This document shows positions 12,201-27,200 of a stretch of DNA of 64,000 nt, piece after piece. Each line of letters begins with the position of its first letter. Positions within the stretch are counted from its first letter, which is position 1. Below the pieces are notes generated by a model that saw only the letters and a list, made by a program, of their open reading frames with translations, was not told the DNA's origin and did no database searches. Source of the stretch: Setophaga petechia (Eukaryota > Chordata > Aves > Passeriformes > Parulidae); contig JANCRA010000040.1 of assembly GCA_024362935.1 (NCBI GenBank), positions 2,542,001 to 2,606,000 on the forward strand, given 5' to 3'. The position numbers were made by a program, and so were the translations under genes.

Positions 12201-15200
12201 CTAACTGCAAACTTACTTCATTCTCTGGTATAAAGGCACTTGGTCCTCTTGTCAACGGCGGGGAGACCTGTACTCTCTTTTCCTGCAAAACAGTCACATA
12301 GTTCAGTCACTGTCAGGAATTACATATTCACCTCACAAGATGAGACCTTCAAGGTCTGGATTCTATTCTCTTCTCAAAGCCCCCTGGGTGTTCACTGAGG
12401 ATGTATGGCAGCACACCACATTAGATCAGCTTTGCATCCCCTGTACTTTGCATGAAGGAATGGCATTCATTTTGGCAAGGAACAGCACCAATTTTGGGCA
12501 GGGGTAAGGCAGAAACAAACCCCAAAAATCTAATTCCAGTTGGTTGACAGACCAGCTTGAAGATACACAGACAATAGCAACAAAACATGTGGCATGATGC
12601 TAAAATTAGCCAATTTACTGGATTGAATGGAAATTTGAAAACAGAGGGGGGAAAAAAAACCACACTCAGGAAATTATAAGCAAGATGCTCGTTTTTTTCA
12701 ACATCAGCATCTGATGAGATCCTTAGTGTTGTGAAGAGTGTAAGAACTTTTTGTGCCAAATATTGGCATGAAAAGCAAACTAGCAAGACCCAGTTAAATG
12801 CATTTTCAAGAAACCTGATGAAAAGGCCACCTGGCTCACTGCTGAGCCTGGAGCACACTGAAAGCAGCATGAGCCTTGGTGTGCAAACCCCAGCTACAAG
12901 GCAGGAGGATATATTTAGTACAGAACAAGCTGATAGTGTAACAAGAGCCAGAGGACTTTTCTGATTTATTAGGGATAAGAAACTGGATTAAGATAAACTG
13001 TGCTGCCAACCAGAGGAGTGAAGGGGACCTGGGAAGGCTGTCTAAGCTCCTCCAACTCATCAAGGGCAGGACCAACACTGTCCACATGATTCCTGAACAG
13101 TGTTGGTCCAATTCTCCTGGAGGTTCCTTCCTCTCCCCCGGGTCATTTATTTCAGTGACTAACTCCTCAAACTGTTAAAGTTTTCCTAATGTCTAATCTG
13201 AATTTCCCTTGCAATAATTTAAAGCAGTTGCGTCTTGTCTTTTTTCTTTTCCTCTTTATGGTTATTTTCCACCTATCTGGCTGGCTGCACACTTGTCTCA
13301 AGTGCCTAATTGCAACCACAGTACTGGTGACTCTTAATATGTTATCCATAAACAGCAGTATTGGATTTGCATACTAAGTATTTCGTGCCCCTAACATAAA
13401 AGGCTGAAGTTTTCCATAACAAATGACTCTTAAATACCTCTACCAGGGGGGCTTTAAGCTTAACTGCCAGTGTGCACAAACAGCAGTGCCAGTCCCATAA
13501 TGAATGTGCCACTGATTTCCAGGAAAATTAAGCCACTGGAGCTGCTTAACTATTGTCCTGATCCTTAAAAACATCCTGTCCTTTCTAAATTAGATTAAAG
13601 AATAACATGCAAAAATCAGCAATGATTATTCAGGAAAGATGATCCAAAGCAAACTCTCACAGGACAATTGAATTTGTGACTTTGGAACAATTAGCTGCTA
13701 AAAGATGCAGAAATAAGCTGGATCAACCACATGAAGCCCAGCAGCCAGGAGACAACTTCCTGCATCTGCTGCCTACTGTCACAGCCCCAAAAATCCTCTA
13801 AGACATTTCTCATGTACAGAAACTACTCAATCTAAAGTATGAAGAAACGGTGAAGAGAGTCTTGGTATCTGCACATGCAACCCCTTCCTCACACAGTTAC
13901 ACAAGGCACAGGAAGACATCTTCTGCCCTCAAAGGCACCGTCTTGCCAGCATCCAGTCATTTCCACCAACATTAAAAAAAAGAAATGCTTTCCAAGATTG
14001 GATCCAAGCTTGGATTTTACTTGGTTCATGAAGGTTATGTGGAAATGAAAGTTTAAAATCATTATTTCACACTACATAATCTGGAGGAAGCAGCTTGTGT
14101 GAGTGATACAGCTTGGATACCTGTACACTGTCAGCTTTTACTGGAGCATACCAGAGCTCAACCTTCTCCATCCTGCTTTCTGACCTGTACCTTCTTCAGC
14201 CTCTGCAAAGCTGGTCCTTAAGGCCAGACCATGGCAAAAAAATCCCTTTGTTGCTTCTGGCAGGATCTGGGCTCTGTTCCCCTGTTCTCCCATTCAGTGT
14301 GACTGCTATTACTCCGTTGTGCTTGCAGATAAGCTATTGCTGAGGAAAGGAGGAAACAGTACTTGGGTGGATGAATATAGGCAAGTATCAACAGTTAATT
14401 CCTGTGAATGATGACAGAAAGTTCAGGAGATAGTCAGACATGAAAAATGTGTGCAAATCTACTACAAAAAGAACAAAATCCAACTCCTTCTGGGTGGTGG
14501 CAATTCTAAAAAAAACAAGCCTGGGGAAAAAAAAAAGACAAACAACCAAAACAAGAACAAAACCCCAAAAGCCTGAACATGATCATTCAAGCTGATGAGT
14601 CTTATCACTAGACACTTACAGGGAGCTGGGCTTTTTTGATATTAGAAATTATATTCTTCTCTTCCACCAACAAGAAAGATTATTTTGCCTTCTTGTCAAA
14701 GCTTTTATTTTATTAAAACTGGTTAAAACAAGATTGTGAGGAGAAAAGGAGTAAACATCATCTGTTTGCTCCTTTTGCCCAAGTTCTCGGGATGCTATAA
14801 ATAAAACCACGTGAAGTTTACAAGCATTGAGAAAGATAATGTTGGCTTTGTTGAGCTGTAGATAAGAACCACTCCTTCTGGGCATGCTTTATCTAGAACA
14901 ATGACTTAAGGTCTACCTGAGAACCCAAACATAAAAAACAGTTCATGGGAATTAGAAAGCAACAGTGCAGATTTATGGTCCTTTATGGTGAAAATTCTTG
15001 CAAAGCTTCTTGTTTTCCAAGAAAGCCATTTTGTTTTCCTGTCCAAGTAGTCTTTGCAGATGACACTATCACTTAAGTCAGCCAGGGTCCCAAATATCTT
15101 ATTTGAAATTGGATTCTTTTGCTAAGAGGCTGAAGCAAGAAACAGGTTGCTCAGCAACTAAAATGCTGCATGCACATCTACCAGTCACTCTGTGCTTCAT

Positions 15201-18200
15201 GATCCTCCAGAAACAAAATTACTTGAGTAAGAACAATTTCCATTTACATCAACACTAATACCTTTTTGAGGGCTGTTTCCTCAGAAGGAATGAGACATGA
15301 AGGGCTTCAAAGCAGAAAAAAGTGTGCCTGAGCATGCTCCTGAGAGAGGGGCTGCTGCAAGCCAGAGCCTCAGAGCAGGTTTAGCAGCAGTGCCACTGTC
15401 ACACTGGGGTGTCAGACAGCAGAAAAAGACCCTTGCAGAGCACGGGAGAGCTGATGCAAGAATTCATGAAAAATCTGACATAAGCTCAACCTGTGACTTC
15501 TTCCTGTCCTTAAACTGCACTTGCAATGGTGTCAGGACCTTCATCAGGAATCTGAGTGGTGACAAAGCAGCAGCATTTCCCCTTTGTCCAGGATAAACTG
15601 TAAGAAATACCTTCGTCCTTGGGCGAGCTCTGCAAAACCCAGACACAAATCTGCAACTTGCCATCTCACGGGTTTATTTTCAGTTGTGGCAGTGACTGCA
15701 CACCCTTCCCTTCAGAGCCAAGACTGGGATGAGGCACCTGCATCCCAAATAGCTGCCAAGTGTCAGAGCAAGGAATGCCAGAATCACTAGGGTTGGTGAT
15801 GTGGCCATGAAGGCCAAGGGGGAGCAAGCAAGAGCCCAGCTGGCACTGGGATAGCACAGCAGCTTTCCTCTCAAAGCCCAAAGCAAGAGAAATAACCTTT
15901 CTTCCTCTTCACCACTACATGAATCACCGTGTCCTCAGGCTTTAAAGAAATGGCTATTTTTAGCAAGCTGTAAAAGGAGGCTGTTTTGCTTGAGAATGGA
16001 AGTGCTAGCTGGTGGGGCTGATCAAACAGCTGCTTTAGCAAGCACTTCTGAACATCTACGGATTCAGAAAACATGGGTAAGAAGCAAGTGCTTGCACTGC
16101 TGTGGGTGCAGGGAGGATTCTTACACACATGGCATATAAAATCTAATTCATCCTGCGCTTGACATCAAGGTGGCCATGCTTCAACAGGAGGGGGGAGGGG
16201 GATCACAGGGAAGAAACATTCAAGAGGGAATTTTGTGAGCCATGACAGCGCTGCCACTTGTGTCCCTGCAAACTCTCAGAGCAGTGCAAGTGTCTGGGAA
16301 ACACTCGCGAAGGGGCTCAGAACCTCCACTCTCACAACAACTGCCACCACTGCCAAGACATCAGGATAATAAACAACACCAGATCAAATATAAATCCTAA
16401 GGGCATCCCAAAATTAACTCTTCCTGAGGAACAAATTATTTTTCTTAAACAAGCAGAAATGTTTTGGGGGAAGGTAATGAGTAATGTTATTTATTAAACA
16501 TTTTCTTATATTATAATCTACAAGCCATTTTGCTACCATCTAGCATTTGTAAGGATCTTTGTTATTTAAATTCAGTGGTCCATCTCTTTAAAATACTCAT
16601 TATCATATGCAGCAATAATCTGAGTCAAGTGTGTCACTGGATGGGAGTGGAGAATCAGGTTTAGGATTCCCTGTCTGGGGCTGAATCTTACCAAAGGAAT
16701 AGCTTTTATTCCCCAGTCTCAGTTTTATCTTATAGTTCTTCAAACTCAAAATACACCAGCTCAGTCTCACAGACTTAATGCAATGGAGCACATATTTGCT
16801 TTTCAGCTGACACACACAAATGCCTTGAATTTTAGTTCACATTACAAGCAGCATTATTTGCTGCTGCTGCTGCTGGCGGTGGTTAAAACCCCACCTATAA
16901 ACTGCTTTCTCCAACTCCCACTGTTGTTACTGAACATATTTTCATTTTTTGTTCTTGGATCCTGGAACAGGGTCTACCTTGACTGGCTCTAATTACAGTC
17001 AAATGCTCTGATTTTTGGTAAATTGTAACACAATTTGAGTCATACAGTCATACTGGACCATCTGCTTATTCCATCCTCACTGAAAACAGAAGAGAGCATT
17101 AAAAAAACTTATCTGAATACGAGTTGTGTCTTAGCATCTACCTTTATTCAAACTCTTCCCTAGGATGCAGGAGGGATTTTGTTTATTTCTGCACATGCCA
17201 AGTTGCCTTCTGATTTAGCTCCCCAGCCTTGGCAGAGGAACAGTAGTTTAGAAATGTGGCAGAAGTTTAGGAAGTATCTAACTCATTTTAGGTGGTAACT
17301 TTATTATTTGTTGTAAATTTGCAGAGGATTAATATAATAGTTAAAACTACACATAGTCTTGCTGACTAAAATGAAAACCTCAATTGTCACAGTTTACCTG
17401 TCTTCACATGTCAGTTCTCCTGGGAGAGACTGATCGACAAGAACAAAGAAGTATATTCAGCAAAGCTGAGAAATTTTGACATTTATTGACAACAATTTAT
17501 TGATGTATCATTCTTTAAAGAAAAAAACCCTGTTTATGGCATGTAATGTAAAACTGGGAGCTTTATAGCTGCAGAACATATCTACAATTAATCTCACATG
17601 AAGTTTCCATTGCAACTTCAAAATTTTAGATATACATTTAAAGGGTAAACCTTGGTGTCCTGTTACTCAAAACAATTTATGTAGAGAAAGAAAAGCCAAA
17701 AGATAAAAATGTGAAGAGCAATGATTTGAATGATGCATAACACTTTATTTGCTGGCAGTGCAGAACTCCTCCTTACAGCTGACCTATTCCTATAACTAAA
17801 CCCAGGATATAACTCCAGAAGCAATAAAAGAAATGTTCAGAACAAACAATGTCAAAATGTTGAGAGTTCACAAAGCAAAAGTCCTTGCCTAGGGTCATTT
17901 GTTAGGGGTATTTCAAGTGATTTTGCAACAGTTTCTTCCTTTTAACAGACTGTCCAACTCCAAAAATGCAAACTAAGCCATAAAGATGAAAATTAGCAGA
18001 GGAAGTCAAACAGCAGGAAATCTTTTTTTTTAATGAAACAGCATTTCAAAATACTTAATCCAGTAACTTTTAACATTAAGAATTTGGCATCTTTGTGCCT
18101 CACAGCTGATGAAGTGGTGCAAAGAGCTGGGAAGAGAGCCAGTGTAGTACAATTGATGGAGAGCTTTTGCTCTGGTAACAGGTTACAGCCCTTTTGGATT

Positions 18201-21200
18201 TCACACAATAAAAGGAAGCCTATCCCAAGTTCCCGTCCCTCTACCAGCTATTAAGAACACAATCCACACTAATTAGAAACCAAAGGTCAGCAATTTCTAC
18301 CCAGCCCAAGATGGATGGTCAGGCAGGAGAAGTCCCACAATGGCTCCTTGCTCTTTGAAAGATATCTGGTACACACGGGACAAAAACTCAGCAGTGAACA
18401 CGAAGTTATGGCAGAAAAGCATATCACCTTTTCCACAAAGGAAACCTACATCTGCATCCTTACTGCTCCTACTGCTGTGTCTCTCTCCTTGTGCTGGAGA
18501 TCCTTCCTATGAACCAAAACCAGCCTCCAAGTGCACCAAGGACCACAAGTGGCATGGCAGAGTAACAAGTATGCTGAAATACATTTCTTTGTTTAAGAAA
18601 CCTCAACTGTATTTCACTTTTTTTTTTGGTCAGAATAGATTAAAATGTATCAAGTTAAAGATGCACCTGTAACTTAATATCGACTGAAGTTCAGGGTACT
18701 TCTAGTTGTGTAACTAAGTCTGAGGCTCCTCAATAGAAAAATGGAAAGACCTTCACAACAAAATTCGCTCAACTAACGATGCCAAGTCAAACCTAAACAT
18801 TGATTATTAACACCTGAAAATGATGAGAGATAAACAGCAACCTTTTCTACTTCCTTGTTGCTTGAGAATCACTTCTATTTAATATAAGCCAAACCTCAAA
18901 GTCTGACTTTTTACTCATGCCCCAGTTGTTCTCAGATACCAAGGATGAAACTCAACTGACCAAACACATGCACCCAAATCAGAGTTAGCCAGCTGCCTGC
19001 TGGTTTAAATGAAAAAAGGAACGTGATGTCTAACTCAGGATGAGAACAACTGTGTCATGGAAAAGCCAGAATTTTCACCATAGACTAACAGGACTTCATG
19101 GCTAACCAGGTATTGGTCTGAAGAGCAGCAAAACATGTATCACCAGCAGACAACAAATGGTCTTCTGGTCTATTTCAGCATTCAAAAAACTGCTCAAAAA
19201 ACCAAACAAAAAAAAAATCAAAATCAAAATTATGGGGAGAATAGAAAAAAAGAGAAACAATGCTTCTCTCATCCATCCATGGAGAACTTCCTCCTTCCCT
19301 CCCTGCACACCCAGCAGTAAGACTGGAGTTTGTGTGCTCCTCAAAAACTGCCCTCAGGACAGAAGATCTTGTGAGTGAATGTCTAGATGACTCAATACAT
19401 TACAAGCACAGCAGAAGAGCATTTTCTATGTTTCAACAGCACCAGATATTAAGAGCAAAAGTTAGAAAACTGCAGTGGTTTTAGCTGGGACTTGTTTCAT
19501 CTGTACCTTGGCTCCCTTCCACCTTCAGGTTTAGTCCACATCTGACATACTGAGACAGACTAGCATTATCTAGTTTGGAGAACATAGCCTTTAGCCATTA
19601 AGTTGGCAAAACTGCAGAACTGCACTGAGTTAATCTGGCTGCTCATCAGCCAGGACAGGAGCGCTGCGTGTTGAGAAAGGCTCTCTGAAGCAGCACAGCA
19701 TATCCTTTAATCCCCTGCCTCCTTGCAGAGGGCTGCCTTGTCCTGCCTGAGCACAGCCCATCTAACCAAGCCTGTTTTTGCTCTGCCAGAAGGGTCCCAT
19801 GAGCTCAGGAGGCTGCAGGCTCAGCGTGGGTAAGGGCAGTGACTGTGGTCACACGTGTGGCCTCTGTCCTCTTTGGGAGAGACTGGAACGACCTCCCCGT
19901 TGGATCCATGCAGCAGAACACTGCCAACAGGTACAGCAAACATTTGTTACAAAGTGCAGACAGAACAGCAGCTGCTTTGACAGGTCTGAATTAACACCTA
20001 AATTAATGACTGAGAGCACAGCCACTTTACAATGCAGTAATTGAATGGTTAAATACTTCAATTCATAAACACACACACATTTGATTTATTTGGCATACTG
20101 CCAATTGGAGATTAAAAAACAAAAAGAGAGCAAGACCCCTGGGGTATGCAAATCCATCATGTATCTCTGGCAGAACTGTCTCCCAAGAATGCTCTACCGA
20201 ATTTTTAATAGAAGTATTGTCTAAAAGGCATGCCTTGTAAGCAAGCAAAATAGAATGGTATTCATCCATACTGTAAATGCATAATGGCATCCTCCCACTG
20301 TTAAGAAAGTGGCCCAGGGTTTGGTGGTTTTTTGTTGTTCGGTTTTGGTTTTTCCAAGTATTTCAAAGATACTAAATGATTGAAACACTATATTAATGTA
20401 AGGGCAGTACACTGCACAACATACTGGAAATTTTTAAAGGAAAGTCTTGAAAGGACTACACTGCAATTCATGCAAGAAAAACTTGAAATGCTACAGTATT
20501 TCAGCAAAGACATCATCACCAAGGGTTTACAGAAAAGAAGATGCATTTAACAGCATGTTACCCTAAAAACAAACTGGTTGAATTTTTAACTAGGAACCAT
20601 CATCAAGGCTGCATTCTCTCATCTCTCCTCTTTTTTACTGGTCCACTCATTATGACAAACAGCAGAGTGAGATTTTAGGCACAGTGTGCCCTAAAACATT
20701 AGGATTTGGATTTTTACCAAGGTAAGACTCTTGAGGTTATGCCTACATTGCAGCACAACTGCTGCTCTTCTACAAGTCAGCTTTAAAGAAGTTCTTGAGA
20801 CTCACTGGTTTTGAAGAAGTCCTTGGTTAACAGTTCCTAAATCAGGCAGGCACATGAAGCTCTACTGCACAACAGGCTTGAGAAACCAGACAAATGTTGA
20901 GTCAGCCACTGCTGAGTTTCCAGTTAAAATGATGAAGCTTGACAGCTCAGGGTGAACATAAAGAGATCTGCTAACAGCAAGTATGGAGTCCTACCTTTGC
21001 ACTTTAATGGAAAAGATAATAACAATATCCTCCTCTGTCCCCCACACCTGCAGGTGAGGAAGCTGGGCTCTGACCTCTGCACCAGCTCACTAAAATGGTT
21101 TTCCTTCCCAGCTTCAACTTACCTGCATGACAGACTACCAAAAGCAACAAGGTCTCCTGCACTGGTCTCCTGGCCACAGAAAGTATTTTGCTGCCTGAGA

Positions 21201-24200
21201 TGTTATTCAAGCAATGTTCATGACTAATGTCAAACACTTCATGTTCACAGACTACCAAACACTGAAAAATCTTCACAAGATGAGTATGGTGGAAATGCAC
21301 CACAAAATTTAACTCGAGAAGGCAAAGGTTGAGGACCTTTTCCATGTGAAAACCTGTCTGACCTGTAACTATGAGATTTTAGATCACACAATCCAGCTTC
21401 CCAGGCATTTCCACTACTTTTCACCCTGCAATGCCACTGCACAGCTTACTCTTCTTGTAGTTGTTCTTTTAAAATTCAGTAAGAGGTGCACTCTGCCAGC
21501 TCCCCCGACTGGCCATTGAACCAGGACATGTAAGTGGGAAGTCTGAATTTGATTATCAGAAGTGCAGCAAATCTGCTGCAGAGACACATCTTGCTACCTG
21601 GAGCATATCACAGGTGCTTCTTCATTGCATTTCAGGGAATAGGTACATGAGCAGAAGCCCCACACTCCAGAAATAAACTTAGCATGTGTCCCTGCCAACA
21701 CTCCTTTCTGCTAAGTCTGTGTCCTTGTAGTGTTTTCACCTCAATAAAAATTTCTAGGACACCATCTCTTTGCTGAGTAGTAAATGCTGCTGCAGACATA
21801 CATTTTCACTAACCAAGTACTACATAAAACCAAATTCTCTTCAGAGACATAAGAAAGTCAAATAAATGGCACAAGCATGGGCTTTCAAACTGCTTTTCCC
21901 ATACCTTTAATTACCAAATGATCATAGCAGTTATTTTGAATCTCTGTGTATGAACTATCTTAAGTGACATGGAAGTAACTTGCCAAGATTTAGAAAACAA
22001 AATCCTCTCACACAGATTAAAGAGGGAAATGTGCTCTGCTCAGTACTGGAGCTCCTTTAGCTAGTTTTCTGCCATCTTTTCCATACAGGATTGTGAAACA
22101 CAGTAGCTTGAGTCTCAGCAACTCTGAACTGAAGATGTTGCTGTCACAAGCATGTCAAATAATTTTAATTGATTGCCTCCTTGCTGTCACAGTTCATGCA
22201 TAGTGTGCTTGTGCCACCTTCAATAAGAAATTATCAACCAACCAGCAGGCAACAAGCTCAAGCAGAGATACTTAGCTTTTTCCACAATGTGCAACTAAGC
22301 TGTGGAAATCCTTGCTGTAAGATGCTAAGGACAAAAAGCCAGAGTGTGTTTAAAAGTGAAGTGTTCAAGTTCATGGAAGAGAAATAGAAGAACAGTTATT
22401 AAATATGGAAAATCACCTCCAGCTCAGGAAGATTTCAAATGGCAAATACTTGGATCCTGGGAGGTAGTGCTGTGAGAGTGCACTACAAACTGTACCATTT
22501 TGTGTCTCCTTTCTTCAGTATCTTCCTTGGCCACTGTCAGGGACTGGAATCTGAGCTGCAATCCGACCTACTGTATCTGCCCTAATGCTCTCATATATCT
22601 GCAATAGATTGGTACAAAGATAATACTTATTTTTTATGTCCTATTAAAAATGGAACTTATTTTCTAATAGAGACAGGAATTGACATCCCCCAAGCAAGGA
22701 AGCATTTTGGCTAAATGGAACCATTTCAGAAATAAGCATTGTGCTAATCCAGGGTAGATGATGCAAGCCATGTTATGGAGCTCCTTAGTGCCTGGGTGAG
22801 CACATTCCTGCACTGCCTGTTCAACACAGGTGGTATCATATAATTTACTTCAGAATCTGAAGTACATTACACTTAAATTCTTTACTAATAAGGTTTTAGG
22901 AAGCTGGTGTTATTATTCCCATTTTCTAAATGCACCTCATCAGAAATGTCCTCAATTTAGATTTGAAAAAGGTGAAGGAAAAATATGCCTATTGTCTTTA
23001 TGTTATAATGCCTTAAAACATGAAGACAATATACTTATGATCTTCACTACTCACCTAATGGGCAGAGGATGTTTGTTTAGATAAATGGTTCTGGAAGAAA
23101 AGCACATATTGGCTATGCTACCTCACCATGGAGAACTTTAAGCCATTTGTGTTCACATTCAAGACAACATCAAGCATGAAAACATGAGCTAGAAACATAA
23201 GGTTTCTAATTTATAGCAAAATTTGTAGCTGATGTTCCTTAAATTTTAAGTTAATCCATTGAAAAGCTTTTAAAAGAAAATGAGAAGCCCCCTTGGCACA
23301 AGTTTCTTGGACAAATGTTCATGTACAACTGATGGTCACTGACATCTTTGCAACAGTTCAAGTAATGTAAGGCACATTGATGCTATTTTCCTTGCTCTGC
23401 CTGGGAAGGAATAGCCCTCCTGGACATCCAAAAGGAGCAATATCCTCCTGCTTTAAGAGAAGCACCTTTTTTCCTCCATCTTTCTTTGGCTGATGACTCA
23501 AACAGAGAGAATATGCCAGACGAAAATAAAATCTCCCTGACTAACATGCTTTACATCTAGCCTAAAGGTACAATTTCCAAGAGCGAGCGCCTTGCTGTCT
23601 AAGCCAGGAGTTTAAGCCTCTTTTGATTAGTTGACTTGTAAGCATTTTTCAGAAGGAGGTGGCATCCACACCATGCCTCTGAGTTTACTGAAGTAAGTCT
23701 TCTTACAGAGTCTTCCTGAAGGAAGCCCAGAAAAATCCTATAGGTGCTAGGGCCACAGATGGGAAACCATGGGTGAGCCCTTTTGATTTTTCACCTGATA
23801 GGAAATCCTAAAATGGTTACCAATTAGAACAAATTATTTCTCCAAGGAGTCTTGTTTGCAAAGGTAGGAGACTGTTTTACAATGAGCAGGGAGCTGACAC
23901 ACTGTTTTACATTTGATTAGTTCTGGGCAAGTCTGGCTAAGAGACAGACAGGGGAAAGGCTTCATCCCAGTAGCACATTCGCAAGCCACTGACTTGCTGG
24001 AACAACCATAAGAATTCTTGCAGTCAGTCTGTTTCTTCCTTTTTTTTTTAAAGAACATTTCGCATCTTAAGTTACATCTTACCAAAGTGAGTCATTAGTG
24101 AGATACAATCTTCAAAACACACTGACTTAATGTAGCTGAGCTGGTGGCAGCAAAGACCTAAGATACAAATGTATTTTCATGACGGAGCATAAAAGATATG

Positions 24201-27200
24201 CTGATTTTCAAAAATGAATACTCCTAACTGTTAGAGAAGATTTATTGCATGTAAATACAAGAATTGTCTAGAGGCAGATCAGCTACTCTTGCTCTCTCCA
24301 GCCACCCAGGCCAGAAGATTGACAGAACTTCAGATTTCCCTCCAGCCTCTGCTGGCAGGTGCTACCACTTTCTCAGAGTACTGCCTATACTTTTACTAAG
24401 AGAGCTTTTGCTACAGCTTGGTGACTTAACAACTCTACAAAAAAAAAAAAAAAAAAAAAAAAAAAGCACCAGCAATAAATAAATAATAAATAAATAATGA
24501 ACTCACTTATTTTATACAGTTTGAATAATGACTTCCATAGCTTTGGAAGAGTGATTAACATGCACTGCCTAGTAAGGTTCTTCACTGCCCTCCAGTCGAC
24601 TTGCCCTTTTTCTTAATGAAGTCACCAAACCCAAACTGAGACCTTTTCAACAGAGTAAGCCCAGCTCCAAGGAGACATATTCACAGCCTTTATTGCCCCA
24701 GCCCTACTTCTATACAGACAGAGGTGAGACGATGCAATTTTTTTTTTCGTCCAACTTTTCTGGGAAACAAGAACTGACGCCATAGACCTACCTTCTCAAA
24801 CAAGACAAATTAATCATTTTGGATGGCTGGATGCTGCCTCTATGCATTCATGAGGCACAGCTTAACTCAAAGGAGTGTCCCATACAAAACAGCAACAGCA
24901 CTGGATAGTCAAACTGCTTCTGCTTGTATGGCGAGTTTCTGTTGGATAAATAGGTCAAGTAACTACACCTTTATCTAATACCTTTTGCATCAGTGGCCTA
25001 AAGAGCAGGGGCACGGAGGGAGACCATCCTTCCCCCTCCGTGCCCCTCCTGCTTTTCTAAGCCATGTGTGAAAGGTGTTTGCAGCAAACCCTCCATGGCT
25101 GCAGCCTGCTTTCCTTCCCCTTGGACTCTGCCCTGCTGGAAGAGGCACCAGGCTCCATCTCTCCTGAAGAACTACAATGCTGGCTGCAGGCTCCTTCAGC
25201 CTTTAATTACGTTAAGTTGACCTTTTCAACCAACACACCTTTCCTCCTAACTACTTGTCAAGCACCAGCACAGAAGTGAGACAACTTTTGAATTGCTGGA
25301 ATAAAAGTCACTTATTTCAAAGTAGATTCTACTTGAATGACCCCCAATGTTATTGCCTCATTCAGTCTTTCCCCAGTAACACAAAACTTAAAGTAATAAT
25401 GTAATTGAACAGTTTGTTTGTGTTTTCTGGAGGGAAAAGAAGATGAAAATATTCTATGAACCATTAGTATGACATAAACTAGTCAGGAGTTTTTCTAGTT
25501 CAACCTTTCCATTGCATTTGTTTAAATGCAACAACTGCAAAATGTAAAAATATTAAATATGGTGGAGAAACAGAACTGAAAAAAAAACCCCAAAAAACAA
25601 AAGAAAAGAAACACAAAAGGCCATGTCTGATTCTAGTGAGATGCATTAGAATCTGTCTTCTGGATTTCACAGGGAGAAGGCAACCAATCAAAATGAACTG
25701 TTGACTCATGAATATCAAGCACCTCAAGTGTTCCTAAAGTATTTTGATATGTCTCCTAGCACTGGGGACTGGAAGTTTCCACCACAGGATATTCACAGAG
25801 TTCCAATTTAGAGTTTTCTAGCCATAGTGGTCTAGAGTGAAATTGGCTGCAACTGTATTAAAGAGGACTTACAAAACACGGGTGCTCAAACAGCTGCTAC
25901 TGCACATAATGGGTGCTGCAATCAGCTTCTGGAGGGAACTGAAGGAGCCAGCTAATAACGGAGAGAGAAATGTGGTACTTCAACTTTAAATTCTTATTTA
26001 TAGTGCGTTGTTGTCACCTTATTACTGGACAACAACAGGGACAAACTGGGAACTTCAGCATGTTTCTACCTCATATACACTTCAAGCTGTGTATAATGTA
26101 TGGACACAAGCACCTGAAGTCCAGCTTACAGAGTTACTTCTCTACTAACAGTTGCCTTAATTTTCTAACTCTAAGCCAGATATTGTAGTCAGGCAATCAT
26201 TGCTCACTGGAATAATCACATCCTGATGCTGATTTCTAGGGAGGCACAAGTTTGCTCTGCCTGCTGAATAGCCAGTGGGTATTTGCATGCAGGCAGCACG
26301 TTGACTTCAAGACACAGAACATATTGTAGTAAAGCAACATTTCAAGTGTTCTTCCACACTGGATGAGATCCAGCTGGTGTCAGGTAGAATATTTAGACAG
26401 CATGTAGGCGCTCCATTTCATTAGAGGTCTAATCAAATTTCTAAATGCTAGAACAAATTACTATTTCCACACCTCTAATCAGCAATGAGGGTGCTTTACT
26501 GAGAGGAATGTCAATCAACACAGAGGGGAATATTTTTTATTTTTTTAGTTAATAGGCATAATTACTTTAAAACAGATTTAGAACCATATGGCCAAAACCC
26601 CTCCAGATACATTTAGACAATAATGTAACTATATTCCCTTTACCACATGCTACAGCAGGAGATATTACACATATTTACAAGCACGTGCTATTAAATTAGG
26701 TTCAACACTGTTAAGACACTGTCTTATTAAACAGTTTTTAACTGCAGAATTCTCATGGAGGAGAGAACATATGCTAGCTTTCAATTGTTCTATTAGTATC
26801 AGCCAGAGCAAATCCAATGCAATAACAAACTGCCCAGAGACAAATAAATGATGATTTTGAATAAGCAGCTGTATACTGCTCTAGAAGGGTTTACACCAAG
26901 ACAGCTCCTTTACACCATGACAGTATTCCTTCACTGTCATGAGCATAACTTTATTTACTGAGGTTATGTGCAATTGCTCAGAAGCATGAATTTTCATTTG
27001 AAAATGTTAAGTGAGGAGTCATTCTTGCAACCATTTCTCCTTTCTAAGGAACAATTTTAATCCATCCTATAAAGTGTCAAATGAATCTGAAGGAATTTAC
27101 ATTTCTCTCCAGTTTAATGACAAAACTAATTTGAAATTTAATATGCTTTAAAACAGATACACAATTACACATTTTGATTCCAAACTGCAGCAATTGAGAC

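Noticed and set aside
12421..12870. 149-codon minus-strand frame next to exon 2
   Set aside because: It is hydrophobic and low in information, as expected from AT-rich intron, with no family resemblance.
16861..16880. CTG triplet run
   Set aside because: Only about five units in intron 1; ordinary simple sequence.
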